Of a stretch of 64,000 bases of DNA, positions 24,073-34,955 are shown one piece after another (positions within the stretch are counted from its first letter, which is position 1; each line of letters starts with the position of its first letter). The stretch is from Hyphomonas sp. (GTDB taxonomy: Bacteria > Pseudomonadota > Alphaproteobacteria > Caulobacterales > Hyphomonadaceae). The translations under genes were made by a program, and so were the position numbers. The notes under the pieces are model-generated. The model saw only the letters and a program-made list of their open reading frames with translations. It ran no database searches and was not told the origin of the DNA. Location of the stretch: the NCBI RefSeq assembly GCF_013823385.1, contig NZ_PNMA01000005.1, forward strand, positions 110,471 through 174,470, written 5' to 3'.

Positions 24073-27000
24073 TCAGGGAGAAACGATCCGGTCATCGACC
24101 GGGTCGGGCGAGAGGGCTGTCTTGATCAGGTTGGCCTGTTCGGCCTGGTGCTTGGACAGGAGGCCCGTTGCCGTTGCCGCAGACGGCGGGCGGCCGGCAT
24201 ATTTCGGGCGCGGCTGCTTGTAGCCGGCCTGCGCGGCGCACCATTCGATCTCGTCACGGATGAAGGTCCAGCCGCCCATATTGCGCGGCTCTTCCTGGCA
24301 CCAGACAAGCTCGGCCTGCGGGAAGCGCTTCAGTTCGGTGATCAGCGACTTGCGCGGCACCGGATAGAACTGCTCGACGCGCAGCAGGTAGACATCGTCC
24401 TGGCCGGAGGCTTCGCGGGCCTCGAACAGGTCGTAATACACCTTGCCCGAACACAGCACGACGCGGCGCACCTTGTTGTCCTTGGCGAGTTTCACCTTGC
24501 CTTCGCGGCCGGGCGTTTCGGCGTCATCCCAGAGGATGCGGTGGAAGGTGGACTTGGTGTTCATGTCGTCCAGCGTCGAGGTGGCCAGCTTGTGGCGCAG
24601 CAGCGATTTGGGCGTCATGATGACCAGGGGTTTGCGGAACTCGCGGTGAATCTGGCGGCGCAGGGCGTGGAAATAGTTCGCCGGGGTCGTCAGGTTGCAC
24701 ACCTGCATGTTGTCTTCGGCGCACATCTGCAGGAAGCGCTCGAGGCGGGCTGAGGAATGCTCCGGGCCCTGACCTTCATAGCCATGCGGCAGAAGGACAA
24801 CCAGACCCGACATGCGCAGCCATTTGCGCTCTGCCGAGGAGATGAACTGGTCATAATAGACCTGCGCGCCGTTTGCGAAGTCGCCGAACTGGGCTTCCCA
24901 GCAGGTCAGCGTGTTCGGATCGGTCAGCGAGTAGCCGTATTCGTAGCCGAGCACGGCTTCCTCGGAGAGGAGCGAGTCGATGACCTCATACGGCGCCTGG
25001 CCGTCGCGGATATGGTTGAGCAGGGTCACGCGGTCGCCGGTCGTCTGGTCGACGAGATGGCTGTGGCGCTGCACGAAGGTGCCGCGGCCACAGTCCTGGC
25101 CGGAGAGACGCACCGGGAAGCCTTCGTCCAGCAGGCTGGCGAAGGCCAGATGCTCGGCGCCGCCCCAGTCGATGTCCTTGCCGGTTTCGTAGCTCTCGCG
25201 GCGGCGGGCGATCACGCGCTCCACCGTCTTGTGAACGTCCACGCTTTCCGGAATGCGCGTGATGGCGTCGCCAAGTTCCTTCAGGCGCGTCTTGGACACG
25301 CCGGTCTTGCCGCGGCGGTCATCGTCCAGCGGCAGGCCGAAGCCCGACCATTGGCCTTCCAGCCAGTCTGCCTTGTTGGTTTTCAGCGTCTTGCCGGCCT
25401 CGAAGGCGCGGTCGAGGAAATCCTCGAACTCCTTCACCTGCGCGTCGACATCGGCTGCCGTCAGCAGGCCTTCAGACACGAGGCGCTGAGCATAGATTTC
25501 GCGCGTGGACGGACGATCCTTGATGACGCGGTACATCACCGGCTGCGTCATCGTCGGGTCATCGCCCTCATTGTGGCCGAAGCGGCGGTAGCAGAACATG
25601 TCGATGACGACATCTTTTGCAAACTTCTGCCGGTATTCGGTGGCCACCTTTGCGGCATAGACAACCGCTTCAGGATCATCGCCGTTCACATGGAAGATCG
25701 GCGCCTGCACCATCAGCGCCACATCCGACGGATAGGGCGAGGAGCGCGAATACATCGGGCTGGTGGTGAAGCCGATCTGGTTGTTGACGATGAAGTGGAT
25801 CGTGCCGCCGGTGCGGTAGCCCTGCAGGCCCGACAGGGCGAAGCATTCGGCCACGACGCCCTGCCCTGCGAAGGCAGCGTCCCCGTGCAGCAGCAGGGGC
25901 AGCTTGTGCGAGCGGTCGAGCTTGCCGGTCTGGCGCGATTCCATGAACTGCTTGGCGCGCGTGCGGCCGAGCACGACCGGGTTCACCGCTTCAAGGTGGG
26001 ACGGGTTCGGGTTCATGGTGAGGTGGACGACATTGCCGTCAAACTCACGGTCAGACGAGGCGCCGAGGTGGTATTTCACGTCGCCCGAGCCGAACTCGCC
26101 GGCCCCTTGTGTCGAGCCGCCCTGGAATTCGTGGAAGATCTTCTCGTAGCCCTTGCCCATCACGGCCGCGAGCATGTTGAGACGGCCCCGGTGGGGCATG
26201 CCGACGACGATCTCGTTGACGCCGAGGGCGCCGCCGCGCTTGATGATCTGCTCCAGCGCCGGAACGGCCGCCTCGCCGCCATCCAGGCCGAACCGTTTGG
26301 TGCCGGGATAACGCTTGTGCAGGAAGCGCTCGAAGCTTTCCGCTTCGATCAGCTTGCGGAGGATTGCCAGCTTGCCCTCGCGGGTGAAGGCAACGCCCTT
26401 GTCGGGCCCTTCGATCCGCTCCTGCAGCCAGGCTTTCTCTTCCGGGTCGGAAATGTGCATGAACTCGATGCCGAGCGTCGAGCAGTAGGTGCGCCGCAGG
26501 ATGTCCAGCATCTGCGCCGGAGTGGCGTGCTCGAGGCCGAGATAGCCGTCGATATAGATGCTGCGGTTCATGTCTTCGGGGCCGAAGCCATAGCTGGCCG
26601 GGTCAAGCTCGGGCTGGTCGCCGAAGCCGGAAAGGCCGAGCGGATCGAGCTGGGCGGCCAGGTGGCCCCGAATCCGGTAGGCGCGGATCATCATCAGGGC
26701 CTTGATCGAGTCCGTCACCGCGCGGGTGACTTCCTCGGCGCCCAGCGCGGGGCTGGCGGTTTTGATCTTCTTTTCGAGCTTGGGCTCGATCAGCGCCCAG
26801 TTGCCGTCAAAGGCGGCAATCTGCTCGCTGGCGGCCGGGCGCGGCCAGTCATTGCGTTTCCAGCTGGCGCCCTTCGCGTTCTGGGTGGCGCTTGCAGCTT
26901 CATCGCCGAGTTCAGCGAAAAAGGCGCGCCAGCTCTCAGGCACGGAATTGGGGTCTTTGGCGTAAGCCGCCTGCATCTGTTCCAGCCAGTGGGCAGAGCC

Positions 27001-27081
27001 CCCGTACAGGAACGCAGTATCCAGCATTGCCGCATTGCCCGTGCTGCGGGGACCATTCACCGGGCTGCCATCGTCGGCCAT
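24073..27081 (-). CDS. sucA: 2-oxoglutarate dehydrogenase E1 component
   Basis: The 1002-residue thiamine-diphosphate enzyme decarboxylates 2-oxoglutarate. Markers include the E1 N-terminal peptide [50 protein letters not shown] and the GDDP/NPDAV metal-binding region, plus the C-terminal SIGHS-like [11 protein letters not shown]. Length equals typical bacterial SucA. A ribosome site (GGAAGGA) lies 11 bp upstream. It sits between sucD and odhB in one transcription unit, 154 bp after sucD. Confidence 0.97.
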   Translation of the reverse strand: MADDGSPVNGPRSTGNAAMLDTAFLYGGSAHWLEQMQAAYAKDPNSVPESWRAFFAELGDEAASATQNAKGASWKRNDWPRPAASEQIAAFDGNWALIEPKLEKKIKTASPALGAEEVTRAVTDSIKALMMIRAYRIRGHLAAQLDPLGLSGFGDQPELDPASYGFGPEDMNRSIYIDGYLGLEHATPAQMLDILRRTYCSTLGIEFMHISDPEEKAWLQERIEGPDKGVAFTREGKLAILRKLIEAESFERFLHKRYPGTKRFGLDGGEAAVPALEQIIKRGGALGVNEIVVGMPHRGRLNMLAAVMGKGYEKIFHEFQGGSTQGAGEFGSGDVKYHLGASSDREFDGNVVHLTMNPNPSHLEAVNPVVLGRTRAKQFMESRQTGKLDRSHKLPLLLHGDAAFAGQGVVAECFALSGLQGYRTGGTIHFIVNNQIGFTTSPMYSRSSPYPSDVALMVQAPIFHVNGDDPEAVVYAAKVATEYRQKFAKDVVIDMFCYRRFGHNEGDDPTMTQPVMYRVIKDRPSTREIYAQRLVSEGLLTAADVDAQVKEFEDFLDRAFEAGKTLKTNKADWLEGQWSGFGLPLDDDRRGKTGVSKTRLKELGDAITRIPESVDVHKTVERVIARRRESYETGKDIDWGGAEHLAFASLLDEGFPVRLSGQDCGRGTFVQRHSHLVDQTTGDRVTLLNHIRDGQAPYEVIDSLLSEEAVLGYEYGYSLTDPNTLTCWEAQFGDFANGAQVYYDQFISSAERKWLRMSGLVVLLPHGYEGQGPEHSSARLERFLQMCAEDNMQVCNLTTPANYFHALRRQIHREFRKPLVIMTPKSLLRHKLATSTLDDMNTKSTFHRILWDDAETPGREGKVKLAKDNKVRRVVLCSGKVYYDLFEAREASGQDDVYLLRVEQFYPVPRKSLITELKRFPQAELVWCQEEPRNMGGWTFIRDEIEWCAAQAGYKQPRPKYAGRPPSAATATGLLSKHQAEQANLIKTALSPDPVDDRIVSP

Positions 27082-27235
27082 TTAATGTCCATCCTTCCAG
27101 AGTTGCCGCCCCCGGCGACTGATATAGGGACGGACCGTACCCCCTGCCCCTACGTGAAGCAGGTTATGCTGCAACGCCCGCCCCAGGAATACGCCGGGAG
27201 CGGGCGTCACGAATCTATAACACTATAAGGTCTTT

Positions 27236-28138
27236 CTAACCCTTTAGCACCTCGACAAGTGTGGTGCCGAGACGGGCCGGGCTGGGGCTGACGCGGATGC
27301 CCGCCGCCTCCATCGCCGCGATCTTCGACTCTGCATCGCCCTTGCCGCCGGAAACGATCGCGCCGGCATGGCCCATGGTGCGGCCAGGAGGCGCTGTGCG
27401 GCCCGCGATAAAGCCGGCCATCGGCTTCTTGCGGCCCTTCTTGGCCTCGTCGATCAGGAACTGAGCGGCTTCTTCTTCGGCAGAACCGCCGATTTCGCCG
27501 ATCATGATGATCGATTTGGTTTCATCGTCGGCCAGGAACATTTCCAGGATGTCGATGAATTCGGTGCCCTTGACCGGGTCGCCGCCGATACCGACCGCGG
27601 TGGTCTGGCCAAGGCCAGCATTCGTGGTCTGGAACACGGCTTCATAGGTCAGCGTGCCCGAGCGCGAGACGATACCCACCGAGCCCTTCTTGAAGATGGA
27701 GCCCGGCATGATGCCGATCTTGCACTCATTGGCCGTGATGAGGCCGGGGCAGTTGGGCCCGATGAGGCGCGACTTGGACTTGTTGAGCTTCGCCTTGACG
27801 CGAACCATGTCCATCACCGGAACGCCCTCGGTGATGCAGACGATCAGCGGGATCTCTGCGTCGATGGCTTCCTCGATGGCGGCAGCTGCGCCAGCCGGCG
27901 GAACATAGACCACAGACGCGGTGGCGCCGGTCTTTTCCTTGCCTTCGGCGACGGACGCGAAGATCGGGAGTTCCTGGCCGTTATCGGCCTTCCACATCTC
28001 GCCACCCTTCTTGGGGTGAATGCCGCCCACCATCTGGGTGCCGAAATAGGCCAGCGCCTGATTGGTGTGGAACGAGCCGGTGTTGCCGGTCATGCCCTGT
28101 GTCAGGACTTTCGTGTTCTTGTCGATCAGAATGGACAT
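27236..28138 (-). CDS. sucD: Succinyl-CoA synthetase alpha subunit
   Basis: The 300-residue subunit has a CoA-binding Rossmann domain ([22 protein letters not shown]) and the phosphohistidine loop [16 protein letters not shown], the His of which is phosphorylated during ADP- or GDP-linked conversion of succinyl-CoA to succinate. It is read 5 bp after sucC. Length and order are those of the normal alphaproteobacterial unit. Confidence 0.97.
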   Translation of the reverse strand: MSILIDKNTKVLTQGMTGNTGSFHTNQALAYFGTQMVGGIHPKKGGEMWKADNGQELPIFASVAEGKEKTGATASVVYVPPAGAAAAIEEAIDAEIPLIVCITEGVPVMDMVRVKAKLNKSKSRLIGPNCPGLITANECKIGIMPGSIFKKGSVGIVSRSGTLTYEAVFQTTNAGLGQTTAVGIGGDPVKGTEFIDILEMFLADDETKSIIMIGEIGGSAEEEAAQFLIDEAKKGRKKPMAGFIAGRTAPPGRTMGHAGAIVSGGKGDAESKIAAMEAAGIRVSPSPARLGTTLVEVLKG

Positions 28139-28143
28139 GGAAC

Positions 28144-29337
28144 TTAACCCCGCACCGCTTTGACAATTTTCTGGGCTGCATCGTCGAGATCGTCGGCCGG
28201 AATGACGTTCAGGCCGCTCTCGCGGATGATCTTCTTGCCGAGATCGACGTTGGTGCCTTCAAGGCGAACCACCAGCGGAACCGACAGGTTCGTTTCCTTC
28301 ACGGCTGCGATCACGCCTTCGGCGATGACATCGCATTTCATGATGCCGCCGAAGATGTTCACGAGGATGCCCTTCACGTTGGGGTCCTTCATGATGATCT
28401 TGAAGGCGGCCGCCACCTTCTCCTTGCCGGCGCCGCCGCCAACGTCACAGAAGTTGGCCGGCTCCTCGCCGTAGAGCTTGATGATGTCCATGGTCGCCAT
28501 GGCCAGGCCTGCGCCGTTGACCATGCAGCCGATGGTGCCGTCGAGGGCGATATAGGCAAGATCCCATTCAGCCGCTTCGAGTTCCTTGGCGTCCTGTTCG
28601 GTTTCGTCCTTCAGGGCCTGAACGTCGGGATGGCGGAACAGCGCGTTGCCGTCGAACGAGACTTTCGCGTCGAGCACGCGCAGATGGCCGTCCTTCATGA
28701 CGATCAGCGGGTTCACTTCCAGCATCGCCATGTCTTTCTCGACAAAGGCTTTGTAGAGGATCGGGAAGAGTTTGAGGCCATCTTCTGCTGCCGTGCCGGT
28801 CAGCTTCAGGGCGTCGTTGATCTTGGCCGAATCAGCTGCGGTCACGCCGGTCAGCGGATCGATGCCGAGGGTCAGGATCTTCTCAGGGGTCTCATGGGCG
28901 ACCTCTTCGATGTCCATGCCGCCTTCGGTGGAGACAACGAACGAAACTTTCGAGGTGGAGCGGTCAACCAGGATCGAGAGGTAGAGTTCCTTCTCGATGT
29001 CGGCGCCATCTTCGATGTAGAGGCGGTTGACCTGCTTGCCGGCGGCAGAGGTCTGGGCGGTGACGAGGTGACGCCCAAGCATCGCTTCGGCATGCTTTTT
29101 CACGTCTTCCTTGTTGAAGGCGAGGCGGACGCCGCCTTTTTCACCGGCTTCCGGCTCGATGAATTTGCCCTTGCCGCGGCCACCTGCGTGGATCTGGCTT
29201 TTCACGACCCAGAGCGGGCCGGGGAGCGTGTCGATTGCCTTCTGCACATCGGCGAGCGAGAGCACAGGCACGCCTTCTGCCACAGGCGCCCCGAAGGATT
29301 TGAGCAGCGCCTTGGCCTGGTATTCATGGATGTTCAT
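28144..29337 (-). CDS. sucC: Succinyl-CoA synthetase beta subunit
   Basis: The 397-residue beta subunit opens with [16 protein letters not shown], the classic start, and has an ATP-grasp fold ([16 protein letters not shown]) and the C-terminal [13 protein letters not shown] loop. It supplies the nucleotide-binding half of the synthetase. The ATG at 29337 begins the conserved N-terminus; the frame stays open 13 codons upstream without support. A candidate promoter lies upstream at 29417-29444. Confidence 0.96.
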   Translation of the reverse strand: MNIHEYQAKALLKSFGAPVAEGVPVLSLADVQKAIDTLPGPLWVVKSQIHAGGRGKGKFIEPEAGEKGGVRLAFNKEDVKKHAEAMLGRHLVTAQTSAAGKQVNRLYIEDGADIEKELYLSILVDRSTSKVSFVVSTEGGMDIEEVAHETPEKILTLGIDPLTGVTAADSAKINDALKLTGTAAEDGLKLFPILYKAFVEKDMAMLEVNPLIVMKDGHLRVLDAKVSFDGNALFRHPDVQALKDETEQDAKELEAAEWDLAYIALDGTIGCMVNGAGLAMATMDIIKLYGEEPANFCDVGGGAGKEKVAAAFKIIMKDPNVKGILVNIFGGIMKCDVIAEGVIAAVKETNLSVPLVVRLEGTNVDLGKKIIRESGLNVIPADDLDDAAQKIVKAVRG

Positions 29338-29416
29338 GGAGTGGTTTCCCTGTCCGGCCTCACGGCCCGCCAGCATTCCGCCGGTTACCGTTTCCGTTCC
29401 TCTTTGACAGGGCGGC

Positions 29417-29444
29417 TATATACACGCCTGAAATGATGCTGCAA
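29417..29444 (-). promoter_or_regulatory. Candidate promoter of the sucCDA-odhB unit
   Basis: On the minus strand TTGCAG (29444-29439) and TATATA (29422-29417) are separated by 16 bp, upstream of sucC by 80 bp. The pair resembles a housekeeping promoter, and the AT-rich -10 element is conspicuous in this GC-rich region. Transcription start is unmapped. Confidence 0.4.
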
Positions 29445-29468
29445 CAGGCTGAGTACCAAGTCGCGTAC

Positions 29469-30719
29469 TTAGCTTTGCTCTCCTTCCGTGGGGTCACGGG
29501 GCATGATTTCAACGCTCGCCAGCGGGCTGGGCAGGATGGGGCCACGCTCCCCTGCCGGGGGAGACTCGGCCGGGGCGCGCTGGCGAACCCGCACGATCAT
29601 GTAGAGCGCCAGCAGGCCCAGCATTACGCCGGCAAACCCAAAGAGCCCGACCGCGCCCGCCAGCCGCATCACGACACCGGAAATCAGCGGCCCTGCAATC
29701 GATCCGGCGGCCCAGACAAATAACAGGCCCGACATCACCTGCGGCACCTGTCCCTGCGGGGTGCGGTCAATCGCATGGGACACGCAGATGCCGTAGAAAC
29801 AGAGCGCCCCTGCCCCCCAGACACCGATCAGCACCAGCACGCCGGTTTCGCCGATCACCGCGCCGAAGACGGCAATCAGGATGGCCGCCGCCCCGGCTAT
29901 GCCGGTCAGCCCCGCGACAACCAGCCGCCGGTCGATGATGTCGGAGAGACGCCCGGCCGGCCATTGCACGATCAGGCCGCCGATCCAGGCGATGGCAATG
30001 GCGATGGCGGCCGCGGCCGTGCCTCCGCCTGCCAGCTCGAACTTCTCGAAATAGACCGGCAGCAGCGCCAGCGTGCCGGTATTGACGAGCCCGGCGCCAA
30101 CCACCCCGATGACGGCGGCGGGCGCAATGTCGAACAACTGGCCGAGCGGCATGGCTTTCCGGTCTGGCGGCGGGGGCTCTTTCAGCTTTGTCAGGCAGGT
30201 TGGCACCAGCGCCAGCGCCAGGAACAGGCCCGCCCAGATATACGACCGGCTGTCGAGCGGGGAGAGCCCCGCCAGAAAGAACGGCCCGACGATCAGCGAG
30301 AGCTTGGCGGCGGTGTGATAAACGCCCATCACATTTCCGCGAGACCGGGCGGGCACCGCCTCCCCCAGCCAGCTTTCGATGCTGGTGAACATGTAGGCAA
30401 ACGCCACGCCCTGCAGCACGCGGATCAGCGCCCAGAACGGCGCCTCCTGGATCAGGGCCAGCGAGAGAATGCCCGCCGCGCTGACCCCCGCCCCGGCCGC
30501 GAAGAGACGGATATTGCCGACCAGGGCGAGCGCCCGCGGCGAGGTCCACGCCCCCAGCATGAAGCCGGCCGCATTCATCGCCGCAACAAATCCGATCAGC
30601 GAGGCATCAACCCCCAGCTGCTCAAGGCCGAGCGGCGTCAGGATGCCGGTCAGCCCGCCCGCCAGCTGCAGGATCATCACCGACAGGATCAGCGCAAGAA
30701 CGGAGCGGGTGTCGGTCAT
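29469..30719 (-). CDS. MFS transporter, YcaD-like
   Basis: The 416-residue protein has the twelve hydrophobic segments of the major facilitator superfamily and the inter-helix motif AFAYMFTSIESWLGE, plus NVMGVYHTAAKLSLIVGP, of the YcaD/UMF1-type sugar and peptide-like exporters. The substrate is unknown. It sits 36 bp from the downstream side of the PhoD-like gene, both on the minus strand, and may be transcribed with it. Confidence 0.83.
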   Translation of the reverse strand: MTDTRSVLALILSVMILQLAGGLTGILTPLGLEQLGVDASLIGFVAAMNAAGFMLGAWTSPRALALVGNIRLFAAGAGVSAAGILSLALIQEAPFWALIRVLQGVAFAYMFTSIESWLGEAVPARSRGNVMGVYHTAAKLSLIVGPFFLAGLSPLDSRSYIWAGLFLALALVPTCLTKLKEPPPPDRKAMPLGQLFDIAPAAVIGVVGAGLVNTGTLALLPVYFEKFELAGGGTAAAAIAIAIAWIGGLIVQWPAGRLSDIIDRRLVVAGLTGIAGAAAILIAVFGAVIGETGVLVLIGVWGAGALCFYGICVSHAIDRTPQGQVPQVMSGLLFVWAAGSIAGPLISGVVMRLAGAVGLFGFAGVMLGLLALYMIVRVRQRAPAESPPAGERGPILPSPLASVEIMPRDPTEGEQS

Positions 30720-30755
30720 GGCCTCGTCTCGGCGGGCCGGGCAGCGGCGCGCGTC

Positions 30756-31985
30756 TTACTCTCCGGCGGCACCCCGGAATGGCGCAACCACTTCATTCAC
30801 GGTGTCGCCGGTGTCGCTCTTGATGGCAAGACGGACCGTACCGCTTTCCCAATCAATTTCGATGGCGCCGAAATTGTTGGGGGCATAGCCCGGCCCGATC
30901 TGCGCGCGGTCCACCTCATCAGAGGTATCCCGCATCGAGACATTCATCGAGGAGGCGGTGATCTCGTAGGCGGGATAAGGCAGCGCGGCGTCGTCCTTGT
31001 AGAGGAAAGCCGTGTGCCGGTCGCCGGAAACGAACACGACGCCTTCAGCCTCGGTTTCGGCAATCAGACGGTAGAGCCGCTCCTGCTCTGCGGGCAGGCG
31101 CGACCAGGCCTCAAAGCCATGGCCGTCAGTCGTCATCACCTGGATCGAGGAAACGATGAGGCGCAGGTCAGCCTCTTCCTGAAGCTGGTTTTCCAGCCAG
31201 GTCCACTGGTCATTGCCCAGCATGTCCTGCCCTTCAGAAGAAGACGGAACGTACCGCTCCTTACCTTTGGCGCCCCATTCGTCGGTGGGTTCCAGCGGCG
31301 AGCGGAAGAAACGGGTGTCCAGCATGATGATCTGGACGCGCTGACCTTCAGGGCCAAAGCTGCGGGCGTAATAGGTGCCCGGCCAGGCGCCGACATCCTG
31401 ATTCTCAAGACCCCAGAAGCGTTCATGAATCCGCTCGGCCAGGCGGCGGAACGGGAACTCGCGGCCCGCATCATTGGCGCCGTAATCATGATCGTCCCAG
31501 GCCACCATCATCGGGTGCTTTGCGCGCAGGGCCAGGAATTCGGGGCGCGCGGCCAGATCGCTGAAGCTCTCGCGCAGCTCATCCAGGGTCGCCTGATTGC
31601 TGATATAGGCCCGCCCGTCCATGTCGCCGTAGACATTGTCGCCGATCATCAGGAAGAGGTCGGCGTCCTGCGCGGCGACGGTCGACATCGCAGTCCCGTC
31701 CGGCGTCTCTTCATTGAAGCAGGAGCCGACAAGGATGCGGGTGAGCACATCCTGATCGCCGGGCAGCGGGAGACCTCTGGGCGCGCGGGGGAAGAAGTCA
31801 TCCGGCAGCGTGCGATAGTAGAATTCCAGTGCAGCTTCGGCGCTGGCGGGAGACAGGAGTTCGTCCGGCAGAACCGCTACCTGACCGGTGACCAATCCGG
31901 CAGCAGGCGCCGGCGCCGGGGTTTGACACGACGCCAGCGCCAGGATGGCGGCTGGAATGACCGAAAGTGTTCGAAACTGTCCCAT
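30756..31985 (-). CDS. PhoD-like alkaline phosphatase/phosphodiesterase lipoprotein
   Basis: The 409-residue precursor has a lipoprotein signal with the lipobox LASC and then metallophosphoesterase motifs: GSCFNEE near 88-94, MIGDNVYGDM (Asp/Asn metal ligands), VAWDDHDYG, and the late VVFVSGDRHTAF. These match the PhoD family, extracellular enzymes that use Fe/Ca ions to release phosphate from esters. It is likely anchored to the outer membrane. No PhoB box was recognised upstream. Confidence 0.85.
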   Translation of the reverse strand: MGQFRTLSVIPAAILALASCQTPAPAPAAGLVTGQVAVLPDELLSPASAEAALEFYYRTLPDDFFPRAPRGLPLPGDQDVLTRILVGSCFNEETPDGTAMSTVAAQDADLFLMIGDNVYGDMDGRAYISNQATLDELRESFSDLAARPEFLALRAKHPMMVAWDDHDYGANDAGREFPFRRLAERIHERFWGLENQDVGAWPGTYYARSFGPEGQRVQIIMLDTRFFRSPLEPTDEWGAKGKERYVPSSSEGQDMLGNDQWTWLENQLQEEADLRLIVSSIQVMTTDGHGFEAWSRLPAEQERLYRLIAETEAEGVVFVSGDRHTAFLYKDDAALPYPAYEITASSMNVSMRDTSDEVDRAQIGPGYAPNNFGAIEIDWESGTVRLAIKSDTGDTVNEVVAPFRGAAGE

Positions 31986-32054
31986 TTTGTCCTCCTGATG
32001 ACCCTCGGAGGAACTGTAACGGCGCTTTGTGACAGGTTTAAAGCCCCGATTGCC

Positions 32055-32600
32055 TCACACGGCAAAGAACAGATGCCACATCAGTCTTCCGGGCAGGAAG
32101 CTGAACAATCCGGCCACCACAAGCCCTCCGACGAAGAGGCCGGTCATTTCCTTACGGTGTTTGGAAATGTTCTTCCGCCGCGCCGCAGCCAGCCCCATGG
32201 GCAGCACGATCATCGTCCAAGCCGACAGGGCATGGATGAGGCTGAACCCGCCCGGATTGATGCTCTGCAGGAAGAAGGAGCTGATCGCCGTGATCGCCAT
32301 GGCCGCCACCCAGACATAGCCAAGCGTGCGATGCATGGCCCGCCCCTTCACCCCTGCCAGCAAGACGCAACCGATGGCGAAAGCCAGTAAGGCTCCGCCC
32401 ACATGCGCCTGCAGCACCAGCGGGGATTGCAGCAGCGGTGCCAGATCCACCCGGACCCTGACCGGCCCCTCCCCTTGGAGCATCACATGGCTGAGCCCCC
32501 AATAGACGCCCAGCGCAATGGCAAAGACGATCTTGTTGGGGTGGCGCTGGCGCAACCGGCGAAGCGGGTTCTCGCGTTGGGCGGCGGCGATCGAAATCAT
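32055..32600 (-). CDS. DUF2306-type multi-pass membrane protein
   Basis: The 181-residue protein has about five hydrophobic helices, each preceded by a His (ALLAFAIGCVLLAG, AMHRTLGYVWVAAMAITAISS, IHALSAWTMIVLP, HLFF at the C-terminus). Such His-bearing helices are typical of DUF2306, small membrane proteins of unknown role. It is divergent from the LytTR regulator across 140 bp, so regulator and target may form a pair. Confidence 0.65.
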   Translation of the reverse strand: MISIAAAQRENPLRRLRQRHPNKIVFAIALGVYWGLSHVMLQGEGPVRVRVDLAPLLQSPLVLQAHVGGALLAFAIGCVLLAGVKGRAMHRTLGYVWVAAMAITAISSFFLQSINPGGFSLIHALSAWTMIVLPMGLAAARRKNISKHRKEMTGLFVGGLVVAGLFSFLPGRLMWHLFFAV

Positions 32601-32740
32601 GGTGTTGGGCTCCAGAAGCAGAATGTTTGGGTTGGATCAGGGCCGCCGGGCATGCCCCTCTGGCTCTGATGCCACCAATCTGCCGCCCCTCGCTGGCGCC
32701 GCCACAGCGCGTGCGTGTCCGGTCTGGAATCCTTCGTGAA

Positions 32741-33544
32741 ATGCAGCCAAAACAACTCACGAAGCGCGAAATGCGAGGGGATTTTCGGTTGGGAAACGCG
32801 GGTGACTGGACACGGCGCCTCCGGGAGATCGGCATATATGCCGTGATCGGCGCGTTCCTGACGATCATCAGCCCCTATAACGCTTCGGGGAGCCTGCCGC
32901 TCTGGGCGGCCTATCTGTACTGGACCGGCCTTGTCCTCACCGGCGGCCTCTCTGCTGAGACGACGCGGACCGTCATGGAACGATCTGGCCAGAAGGTTCC
33001 GGTGCCGGCCATGATGGCGATCATGTCGGTGACATCCGCCCTGGCGGTCACGGCCATGATCATCCTCCTGGAAGCCGTGATCTCGGGCCGGGCTATTCCG
33101 CCGGGCTATCTGCCCCGCCTGTTTGGCCTGGTCTGGGTCCTCGCGGCAGCGGTGACCGCTGTGGGCTTCATGATCGAGCGCACGGTGCTGGCACCGGTGA
33201 CTGAGCCAGTGAAGGGCGCCAGCCCCGAGGAAACCTTCCTCTCCCGTCTGCCGGTAAAGTATCGAACGGCAAAACTTTATGCCGTCAGCGCGGAGGATCA
33301 TTACCTGCGCATCCATACCAGCCATGGCGAGGAGCTGATCCTTATGCGGCTGGCCGACGCCATGCGCGAACTGGCTGGGGCAGATGGCCTGCAGGTTCAC
33401 CGGTCCTGGTGGGTGGCGAAGGATGGCGTGCGCGACACCCGCAAACTGGGTGGCAAGCTGAGCCTGGTGCTTCTTTCAGGCAAGGAAGCCCCCGTCTCAC
33501 GAACGTTTCAGGCGGAGGTAAAGGCGGCCGGCCTTGCCGCCTGA
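32741..33544 (+). CDS. Membrane-anchored LytTR-type transcriptional regulator
   Basis: The 267-residue protein has about four membrane helices in its N-terminal half (for example IYAVIGAFLTIISPY, AMMAIMSVTSALAVTAMIILLEAV) and a C-terminal LytTR DNA-binding domain: YRTAKLYAVSAEDHYLRIHT and VHRSWWVAKDGV. LytTR domains bind direct repeats in promoter DNA. Membrane-spanning LytTR proteins sense envelope or small-molecule cues. The ATG at 32741 was chosen because the frame stays open upstream only through a weak TTG; an ATG at 32771 is also possible. Confidence 0.78.
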   Translation: MQPKQLTKREMRGDFRLGNAGDWTRRLREIGIYAVIGAFLTIISPYNASGSLPLWAAYLYWTGLVLTGGLSAETTRTVMERSGQKVPVPAMMAIMSVTSALAVTAMIILLEAVISGRAIPPGYLPRLFGLVWVLAAAVTAVGFMIERTVLAPVTEPVKGASPEETFLSRLPVKYRTAKLYAVSAEDHYLRIHTSHGEELILMRLADAMRELAGADGLQVHRSWWVAKDGVRDTRKLGGKLSLVLLSGKEAPVSRTFQAEVKAAGLAA

Positions 33545-33546
33545 CC

Positions 33547-34863
33547 CTACATCGTGACGCCGGTGACCGGCTCGCTCGACACGAGCAGCTGTTTCACGAA
33601 CTCTATATGGCTGCGCAGGCGGTAGAGATCGTCGGTGTAGGACAGCGGCACTTCCAGCTTTCCCACCTCGATCTGCAGACGCTCGAGCTGTTTCTCGACG
33701 CTGAGCCGGGCCGCGCCCTTCGGCAGCGCCCTGCCCTGCGCCTCAAGTTCCCGCAGATCCTTGTACCACACGTAAATCTTCCGGCGTACGCGCCAGCGAT
33801 AGATGGGCGGAGCAGCCCGCACCAGCGGGAAGGCCAGCGTCAGCAGCGGGATGGCCAGCACCCAGGCCCGGTCAAGAAAATTCGCCACGCTGAACGGGAA
33901 ATACCGGCGCAGGAATGACGGGCCATCCTGATAATAGCGGGCGACCTGCTTGCTGACCGGCAGATCCACATTCGTCATGTTCGGAAACTGGCCGCCCTTG
34001 TTGAAGAGGCTCGGCTCGGAATGGATCAGCATCGCGGTATCCAGCAAGACTGCTTCAATGGCCGGGTGAATGTCCTTGTGAACCGTCAACTGCGCAATGG
34101 CTGCCACCAGGGGCACGTCTTCGGAGGGGATGTCGGCGCCGACATCGATCACTCCGCGGATCAGCGTTACCGCCGAGAGGGACTCTTCTCGCCGGGCCAG
34201 CGCTTCGGCCCGGTCGAAGGGGAGAAGCCGCACCTCTGCGGACCGCATCAGCGCCTGGATATAGGCAGCCCCCGGGGAGGCTGCAAAGGCGGCCGCGTCG
34301 ATCTCGCCAGCGAAAAGCGCCGCCTGGGAATCCGTGCTGCCGAGCGACTGGCGCGCCGCCTCTGGCCAGACACCGCCATATTGCTGCTGGATCGACTGCG
34401 CGAGGGCCCGCGTACCAGAGCCTTCCGCCCCGATCGACAGGCGCGCATCGCGCAGATCCCCGAAACTTTCGGCCGGGTAATCGGCGCGGACGAATACCCA
34501 GAAGGGCTCTTCGAAAATGCCGCCCGCCGAACGCAAAAGTTCGGCATCCTTGCTGTTGGCAAGGCCGCCCTGGACGATGGCGATATCCACCTCTCCGGCT
34601 TCCAGCATCCGCAGATTGTCGATGGAGCCCTGGGTATCGATGAGGTGGACCTCAATCCCCTGTTCTTCGAGCAGGCGCTGATATCGTTCGGCATAGGCGT
34701 AATAGGCCCCGCCAGGGGCGCCGGCAGCAAAGCGGATGGATTTGGGCGGGGCGGGATCCATCGCCGACAGCGCCCAGATGAAGCCGATCAGCGCCACGGC
34801 GATCAATGGGCCGTAGATTTTCCAGAAGTCCCTGCCCGGCATTCGTCGTCCTGTCCCGCTCAT
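33547..34863 (-). CDS. TAXI-family TRAP transporter solute-binding protein
   Basis: The 438-residue protein has an N-terminal membrane segment (about residues 17-35), the TAXI periplasmic domain signature AAGAPGGAYYAYAERYQRLL, GEVDIAIVQGGLA and a second transmembrane segment near 345-367 (FLDRAWVLAIPLLTLAFPLV), then a cytoplasmic helical tail. TAXI proteins bind small organic acids for a TRAP permease, but no DctM-like permease gene is present here. It has both an anchor and an extra C-terminal part, so it may act as a sensor. Substrate unknown. Confidence 0.78.
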   Translation of the reverse strand: MSGTGRRMPGRDFWKIYGPLIAVALIGFIWALSAMDPAPPKSIRFAAGAPGGAYYAYAERYQRLLEEQGIEVHLIDTQGSIDNLRMLEAGEVDIAIVQGGLANSKDAELLRSAGGIFEEPFWVFVRADYPAESFGDLRDARLSIGAEGSGTRALAQSIQQQYGGVWPEAARQSLGSTDSQAALFAGEIDAAAFAASPGAAYIQALMRSAEVRLLPFDRAEALARREESLSAVTLIRGVIDVGADIPSEDVPLVAAIAQLTVHKDIHPAIEAVLLDTAMLIHSEPSLFNKGGQFPNMTNVDLPVSKQVARYYQDGPSFLRRYFPFSVANFLDRAWVLAIPLLTLAFPLVRAAPPIYRWRVRRKIYVWYKDLRELEAQGRALPKGAARLSVEKQLERLQIEVGKLEVPLSYTDDLYRLRSHIEFVKQLLVSSEPVTGVTM

Positions 34864-34955
34864 GCTGACACCCCTGTTCCAGCAGGCGTCATTAGAACCG
34901 GCAACGCCGCGAGTGCAACTGCCGAAGCGGTCAAAGCCACGCTTCCGGCCTGGGA

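Noticed and set aside
24757..27228. 823-codon open frame on the plus strand antisense to sucA
   Set aside because: It is the shadow of the strongly biased high-GC codons of sucA; no domain, no ribosome site, and sucA is unmistakable on the other strand.
29775..32390. 871-codon open frame antisense to the MFS and PhoD-like genes
   Set aside because: Spans two good genes on the other strand and has no recognisable domain; low-complexity Arg/Gln-rich composition.
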